DNA of 64,000 nt from Suillus spraguei (lineage: Eukaryota > Basidiomycota > Agaricomycetes > Boletales > Suillaceae). Below, piece by piece: positions 63,601-64,000 of this stretch (positions are counted from its first letter, which is position 1; the number at the start of each line of letters is the position of its first letter). Location: positions 434,001-498,000 of the forward strand of contig JABCPU010000003.1 in assembly GCA_016800925.1 (NCBI GenBank). Reading direction: 5' to 3'. The translations under genes were made by a program, and so were the position numbers. The notes beneath the pieces are model-generated. The model did no database searches and was not told the DNA's origin. It saw only the letters and a program-made list of their open reading frames with translations.

Positions 63601-64000
63601 TTGTCAAAGTCGAACTTCATCCAGGCAGGCGGAGATGTGACAGAAGCTGGGCTAGCGTTACTTGAAAGTGTCCCAAATATCGACAGCAGGTTACTGGAGC
63701 TTGAGATTAATATCAACGGTGGGTTAGCTTATGCCGATGTAGATGTTGGCGACAAGGAGGGTAGTGCAGTGGTTTTTACAGAGGGGAATGCTGCGTGCTC
63801 GCTGGATGCAGGCAGAGAAGAAGGAATTGGTAAACACAGAAGTGAAGTGAACAGTGGCTGGGATAAAGGAAACGAGTGGAGGGCTGTTTACTGGCGGCCA
63901 AATACCATAGTTCTGCTGTAATTATACCTTTTTCAGTAAGACTTTGTTCTTATCCTGACAAGTTCGGCCTGATCGCTTTCCAACGTTGTGTCATATACAT
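63601..64000. other. Right edge, possible remainder of the FG-repeat relic
   Basis: One plus-strand frame of 106 codons (63601-63921, TTG start) is probably antisense to the FG-like region. Nothing firm. Confidence 0.3.

Overview
This window is nuclear DNA of a filamentous basidiomycete, most likely a mushroom-forming agaricomycete. The genes are dense, lie on both strands and are cut by many short GT-AG introns of about 45-90 bp. Exon chains were rebuilt by eye; for almost every spliced gene the exon lengths sum to a multiple of three. Genes with an agaricomycete flavour include a seven-helix DUF6534-type protein and the N-terminal part of a NACHT-type NLR-like protein.

Layout. 1-9.1 kb, all minus strand: an Scw1/Whi3-type RNA-binding protein that runs off the left edge, a small PPxY membrane protein, an unrecognised 437-residue protein, and a REEP/HVA22 protein with a very long tail. 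The second and third lie between two inverted copies of a roughly 70-bp palindromic element. 9.1-12.3 kb: mostly gene-free, with a decayed copy of the 5' end of BUD31, a degenerate tandem repeat, and then intact BUD31 (+). 13-16.4 kb: a convergent pair of uncharacterised genes. 17.9-21.2 kb (-): a Pgc1-like GDPD phosphodiesterase and an SLC1-type lysophosphatidate acyltransferase, both phospholipid enzymes. 21.2-24.9 kb: gene-poor, with four tandem ~150-bp units that each carry a tRNA-Leu(CAA)-like body. 24.9-28.2 kb: a divergent pair, an EVE-domain (THYN1) protein and a stomatin/slipin. 28.8-31.7 kb (-): a three-RRM protein of the Nam8/Ngr1 type. 33.2-43.0 kb (+): a 32-exon neurofibromin/Ira RasGAP. 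43.5-46.7 kb (+): a coiled-coil protein. 48.3-51.2 kb (-): a truncated DUF6534 protein and a WBP2-like GRAM protein. 51.3-53.9 kb: CDC7 kinase flanked by two inverted, intron-bearing tRNA-Arg(TCG) genes. 54-56.5 kb (+): a membrane-anchored deubiquitinase of the Ubp1 type. 57.2-59.6 kb (-): a 75-residue small protein and a DnaJC28/DUF1992 protein. 60.1-64 kb: the NLR-like 5' fragment and a decayed FG-nucleoporin region.

Two signals stand out. First, five single-base deletions, all inside short homopolymer runs, break four otherwise intact reading frames, including essential CDC7 exactly in its glycine loop. In each gene restoring only the missing base or bases makes the coding length divisible by three. 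Consensus errors are the simplest explanation, and automatic gene models here will be wrong. Second, the ~150-bp tandem array of tRNA-Leu-like units looks like a tRNA-derived satellite or SINE-like repeat.
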